Below are positions 60,250-64,000 of a stretch of DNA of 64,000 nt, one piece after another. Source of the stretch: Streptomyces eurocidicus (GTDB taxonomy: Bacteria > Actinomycetota > Actinomycetes > Streptomycetales > Streptomycetaceae); contig NZ_LGUI01000004.1 in assembly GCF_002891295.1 (NCBI RefSeq), forward strand, positions 1 to 64,000, read 5' to 3'. The notes beneath the pieces were generated by a model. The model made no database searches and had not been told where the DNA came from. It saw only the letters and a program-made list of their open reading frames with translations. A program made the position numbers and the translations under genes. Each line of letters begins with the position of its first letter. Position 1 is the first letter of the stretch.

Positions 60250-63200
60250 GTGGCGAAGATGGACAAGGAACAGAAGCTCCGCGACTACCTGAAGCGGGCG
60301 AGCGCCGATCTGCGGCGGTCGCGGCAGCGGGTGGGCGAACTGGAGGCGGCGGCTCGCGAGCCCATCGCGATCGTGGGCATGAGCTGCCGCTTCCCCGGGG
60401 ACGTGCAAAGCCCCGAGGAGCTCTGGTCCATGCTTGTCGCGGGCGAGGAGGGCATCACGGGGTTCCCCGCCGACCGGGGCTGGGAGCTGCTGGCGGAGGA
60501 CGCGGGTAAGTACTCCGGCGGATTCCTGCACGAGGCGGCCGAGTTCGACGCCGGATTCTTCGGGATATCCCCGCGCGAGGCCCTCGCGATGGACCCCCAG
60601 CAGCGGGTGCTGCTGGAGTCCTCGTGGGAGGCCCTCGAGCGGGCCGGCATCGACCCGGCGACGGTCCGGGGCAGCCGGACCGGCATGTTCGTCGGGGCCA
60701 TGCCCCAGGACTACCGGGTCGGCCCGGACGACGACGTCCAGGGCTTCACCCTGACGGGCAGCGCCACCAGCGTCCTGTCGGGCCGGCTCTCGTACTTCTT
60801 CGGGGCCGTCGGGCCGGCGGTGACGGTCGACACCGCCTGCTCGTCCTCCCTGGTCGCCCTGCACCTCGCCGCCCACTCCCTGCGCCAGGGCGAGTGCTCC
60901 ATGGCGCTGGCGGCGGGCGTCACGGTGATGTCCTCGCCCATCACGTTCACCGAGTTCGACCGCCAGGGCGGACTGGCCACCGACGGGCGCTGCCGCTCCT
61001 TCGCCGACGGCGCCGACGGCACCGGCTGGGCCGAGGGCGTCGGCGTGCTCGTCCTGGAGCGGCTCTCCGACGCCCGCCGCAACGGGCACGAGGTCCTCGC
61101 CGTCGTCCGGGGCTCCGCCGTCAACCAGGACGGTGCCTCCAACGGCCTCACCGCACCCAACGGCCCGTCCCAGCGACGGGTCATCGAGCAGGCGCTGCTC
61201 AACGCCCGGCTCTCGGCCGACGAGGTCGACGTCGTCGAGGCGCACGGCACCGGAACCTCCCTCGGCGACCCGGTCGAGGCCCAGGCCCTGCTCGCCACCT
61301 ACGGCCGCAACCGCGCCGAGGACCGCCCGCTGCTGCTCGGCTCCGTGAAGTCGAACCTCGGCCACACCCAGGCGGCGGCCGGCATGGCCGGCATCATCAA
61401 GATGGTGCTGGCCATGCGGCACGGCACCCTGCCCCGCACGCTCCACGCCGAGACCCCCTCCACGCACGTCGACTGGACGGCAGGGTCCGTACGCCTGCTC
61501 ACCGAGCAGGTCGAGTGGCCGCAGGGCGACGCGCCGCGCCGGGCCGGCGTCTCGTCGTTCGGGCTCAGCGGCACCAACGCGCACACCATCCTGGAAGAGG
61601 CACCGGCCCTCCAGGCCCCCGAGGCCGACCAGCAGGAGGGGGAGGACGCGGCCGCGCCCGCCGCCGTCGCCGAACCCCTCGACGCGGGCACCGTGCCGTG
61701 GCTCGTCTCCGGCCGCACCCCCGAGGCCCTGCGCGCCCAGGCCGCCCGCCTCCTGGCGTTCCTCGGCTCCCGGCCCGGCCTCGTGCCCGCCGACGCCTCC
61801 TACTCCCTGGCCACCGCGCGCTCCGCTTTCGAGCACCGCGCCGCGTTCACCGCCGCCGACCGCGACGAGGCCCTCGCCGTCCTCGGCGCGCTCGCCGACG
61901 GCGACCCCGCCCCCGGCCTGGTGCGCGGCACCGCCCAGGGACGCGCCAAGCTCGCCTTCCTCTTCGCGGGCCAGGGCTCCCAGCGGCCGGGCATGGGACG
62001 CGAGCTGTACGCCCGCTTCCCCGCCTTCGCCACCGCCCTCGACGAGATCTGCGCCCACCTCGACCAGGGCCTCGAACGTCCCCTGAAGGACGTGCTGTTC
62101 GCCGCCGAGGACACCCCCGAGGCCGCACTGCTGAACGGCACCGGCTACGCGCAGCCCGCCCTCTTCGCCCTCGAGGTCGCCCTCTACCGGCTGACCGAAT
62201 CCCTCGGCGTCAAGCCGGACTTCCTCGCCGGCCACTCCATCGGCGAGATCGCGGCCGCGCACGTCGCCGGGGTCTTCACGGCCGCCGACGCCGCGACCCT
62301 GGTCCTCGCCCGCGGCCGGCTCATGCAGGCCCTGCCCGCCGGCGGCGCCATGGTCTCCGTCGAGGCGGCCGAGGACGAGGTCCTGCCCCTGCTGGAGAAC
62401 CGCTCGGACCGCGTCTCCGTCGCCGCGGTCAACGGCCCCACCGCCGTCGTCGTCGCCGGTGACGCGGACGAGGTCACCGCCGTCGCCGAGCACTTCACCG
62501 CGCTCGGCCGCAGGACCAAGCGCCTCCAGGTCTCGCACGCCTTCCACTCCCCGCTCATGGAGCCCATGCTCGAGGAGTTCCGCGCCGTCGTCGCCGGACT
62601 CACGCCGCAGGCCCCCGTGACCCCGGTCGTCTCCAGCCTCACCGGCACCCTCGCCACGGTCGAGCAGCTGACCTCGCCGGACCACTGGGTGAACCACGCG
62701 CGCCACGCCGTCCGCTTCGCCGACACCCTCTCCTGGCTGAGCGGCCACGGCGCCGGCACCTTCCTCGAACTGGGCCCCGACGGCGTCCTGTCCGCCATGG
62801 CCCGGGCACACCTCGCCGACAACGGCGTCACCGAGGCCGCCCCCGACGCGGCCCCCGCCGCGCTCGCCGCCCTGCGACCGGGCCGCCCCGAGGCCGAGGC
62901 CCTCACCACCACGCTCGCGGGGCTCCACACCCGCGGCGTCGCCGTCCAGTGGGAGTCCTACTTCGCCGGCACCGGCGCCCGCCGCACGGACCTCCCCACC
63001 TACGCCTTCCAGCGCCGCCACTACTGGCCCAAGAGCATCCCCGGGCAGACCGGCGACGTCCGCGCCGCCGGCCTGGGCGCGGCCCACCACCCGCTGCTCG
63101 CGGCGGCCGTGTCGGTCGCCAACTCCGACGGCCTGCTGCTCACCGGCCGGATCTCGCTGCGCACCCACCCCTGGCTCGCCGACCACGCCGTACGCGGCAC

Positions 63201-64000
63201 GGTGCTGCTCCCCGGCACCGCCTTCCTGGAGCTCGCCGTCCGCGCCGGCGACGAGGTCGGCTGCGACCGCGTCGAGGAACTCACCCTCGCCGCACCCCTG
63301 GTCCTGCCCGAGGAGGGCGGCGTCCAGGTGCAGGTGTGGGTCGGCAGCCCGGACGAGACCGGCCGCCGCCCCCTGAGCGTCCACTCCCGCCCCGACGGGT
63401 CCGAGGAGCTCCCCTGGGCGCAGCACGCCGCCGGCACCCTCGTCGCCGGCGAGCACCGCGCCGACTTCGACACCGCCGTCTGGCCGCCCGCCGAGTCGCG
63501 GCCGGTGGACCTCGACGGCTTCTACGACCGCGTCGCCGGCAGCGGCTTCGGCTACGGCCCCCTGTTCCAGGGGCTGCGCGCCGCCTGGCGCGGCGGCGAC
63601 GACGTCTACGCCGAGGTGACCCTCCCGGAGACGAACGGCGCCGACGCGGGGTCGTTCGGCATCCACCCGGCCCTGCTGGACGCCGCGCTGCACGCCACGG
63701 CCTTCGTCGGCCTCGGCGAGCACGGCCGCGGCGGCCTGCCCTTCTCGTGGCAGGACGTGACCCTGCACGCGAGCGGTGCGACCACGGTCCGTGTGAAGCT
63801 CACCCGGACCGCCGACGACGCGGTGGCGATCGCCGTCACCGACACCACGGGCGCCCCCGTCGCCTCCGTCGGCTCGCTCGTCCTGCGCGCCGTGCCCGAG
63901 GACGGGCTGGGCACCGCCGCCTCCCTCACCCGCGACGCCCTGTTCGAGCAGCGCTGGACCCCGCTGCGGGACACCGCCGGGGCGGCCCCCGCCTCGGTCG
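60250..64000 (+). CDS. modular type I polyketide synthase, first module (KS-AT-DH), runs off the window
   Basis: An open frame of at least 1250 residues with no stop before the window end. Docking helix [22 protein letters not shown] (about 40-465) with DTACSSS (Cys197), EAHGTGT and KSNLGHT; AT (about 580-890) with GHSIGE (Ser663) and HAFHS (763), the malonyl-CoA signature; DH (about 945-1220) with [10 protein letters not shown] (His979) and LLDAALHA (Asp1144), both catalytic residues present. The end (FEQRWTPL) enters the linker before a KR. An extending KS with an active DH fits the first module of NysI/AmphI, which makes a polyene double bond. Start GTG 60250 or ATG 60259. Confidence 0.93.
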   Translation, partial: MAKMDKEQKLRDYLKRASADLRRSRQRVGELEAAAREPIAIVGMSCRFPGDVQSPEELWSMLVAGEEGITGFPADRGWELLAEDAGKYSGGFLHEAAEFDAGFFGISPREALAMDPQQRVLLESSWEALERAGIDPATVRGSRTGMFVGAMPQDYRVGPDDDVQGFTLTGSATSVLSGRLSYFFGAVGPAVTVDTACSSSLVALHLAAHSLRQGECSMALAAGVTVMSSPITFTEFDRQGGLATDGRCRSFADGADGTGWAEGVGVLVLERLSDARRNGHEVLAVVRGSAVNQDGASNGLTAPNGPSQRRVIEQALLNARLSADEVDVVEAHGTGTSLGDPVEAQALLATYGRNRAEDRPLLLGSVKSNLGHTQAAAGMAGIIKMVLAMRHGTLPRTLHAETPSTHVDWTAGSVRLLTEQVEWPQGDAPRRAGVSSFGLSGTNAHTILEEAPALQAPEADQQEGEDAAAPAAVAEPLDAGTVPWLVSGRTPEALRAQAARLLAFLGSRPGLVPADASYSLATARSAFEHRAAFTAADRDEALAVLGALADGDPAPGLVRGTAQGRAKLAFLFAGQGSQRPGMGRELYARFPAFATALDEICAHLDQGLERPLKDVLFAAEDTPEAALLNGTGYAQPALFALEVALYRLTESLGVKPDFLAGHSIGEIAAAHVAGVFTAADAATLVLARGRLMQALPAGGAMVSVEAAEDEVLPLLENRSDRVSVAAVNGPTAVVVAGDADEVTAVAEHFTALGRRTKRLQVSHAFHSPLMEPMLEEFRAVVAGLTPQAPVTPVVSSLTGTLATVEQLTSPDHWVNHARHAVRFADTLSWLSGHGAGTFLELGPDGVLSAMARAHLADNGVTEAAPDAAPAALAALRPGRPEAEALTTTLAGLHTRGVAVQWESYFAGTGARRTDLPTYAFQRRHYWPKSIPGQTGDVRAAGLGAAHHPLLAAAVSVANSDGLLLTGRISLRTHPWLADHAVRGTVLLPGTAFLELAVRAGDEVGCDRVEELTLAAPLVLPEEGGVQVQVWVGSPDETGRRPLSVHSRPDGSEELPWAQHAAGTLVAGEHRADFDTAVWPPAESRPVDLDGFYDRVAGSGFGYGPLFQGLRAAWRGGDDVYAEVTLPETNGADAGSFGIHPALLDAALHATAFVGLGEHGRGGLPFSWQDVTLHASGATTVRVKLTRTADDAVAIAVTDTTGAPVASVGSLVLRAVPEDGLGTAASLTRDALFEQRWTPLRDTAGAAPASV

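Noticed and set aside
60154..63768. A 1204-codon open frame antisense to the PKS
   Set aside because: It is the mirror of strongly biased PKS codons; its translation is Gly/Ala/Val/Arg-rich without any domain, and the sense strand carries all PKS motifs.

Overview
The window looks like a Streptomyces chromosome. The DNA is very GC-rich with strong G/C bias at third codon positions, GTG starts are common, and ribosome-binding sites are GGAGG-like. It carries a rodlin gene, a SpoIIE-type phosphatase with PAS, GAF and ATPase domains, two interspersed elements typical of streptomycete intergenic DNA, and TTA (bldA-type) codons in a secondary-metabolism gene. No rRNA, tRNA or CRISPR array was seen.

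Layout. 0-12 kb: housekeeping and accessory genes: an SBF/BASS-type transporter, a secreted serine hydrolase, a divergent SDR / FMN-reductase pair, a divergent NHEJ pair (ATP-dependent DNA ligase and LigD-type polymerase domain), several small secreted proteins, a DM13 protein, a cyclic-nucleotide-binding protein and a FUSC-type exporter. 12-16.4 kb: a vanadium-haloperoxidase-like enzyme beside a squalene/phytoene-synthase-like enzyme, two small exported or membrane proteins and a rodlin. 16.4-25 kb: a multidomain PP2C phosphatase, a second serine hydrolase, an orphan LuxR-type response regulator, a divergent OhrR/Ohr pair, an ABC transporter preceded by a coupled 32-codon ORF, and a His/Lys-rich exported protein. 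25-45 kb: a more worn region with hydrolases, TetR regulators and a permease. It also holds truncated remnants of an ADP-ribosylglycohydrolase and a class A beta-lactamase, an acyl-adenylate ligase of the DhbE/EntE type, an Orn/Lys/Arg decarboxylase, a phosphotransferase gene broken by an in-frame amber codon, an IS5-type element with recognisable ends, a rhomboid protease and a third serine hydrolase.

45.5-55 kb: a compact NRPS locus. A C-T-C-A-T-TE synthetase lacks the adenylation domain of its first module. It overlaps by 4 nt with an FAD monooxygenase, which overlaps by 4 nt with a stand-alone A-T protein; a type II thioesterase follows. By eye the free A domain reads as threonine (DFWNVGMVH) and the embedded one as proline-like (DVQFVSQVV). 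Acyl-Thr-Pro plus a thioesterase plus an FAD monooxygenase is the logic known for bacterial pyrrolizidine alkaloids (legonmycin, pyrrolizixenamide, brabantamide), here with the first module split in two. This is the most interesting system in the window.

55-58.6 kb: an SRPBCC protein, a divergent PfpI-type protein and GlxA-type regulator, an SGNH hydrolase and a small conserved protein. 59-64 kb: a GDP-mannose 4,6-dehydratase followed by the first module (KS-AT-DH, malonyl-type AT) of a large type I PKS that runs off the end. This matches the nysDIII-nysI / amphDIII-amphI junction of polyene macrolide clusters, so the right edge is probably the start of a polyene cluster whose glycosyl donor is made from GDP-mannose.
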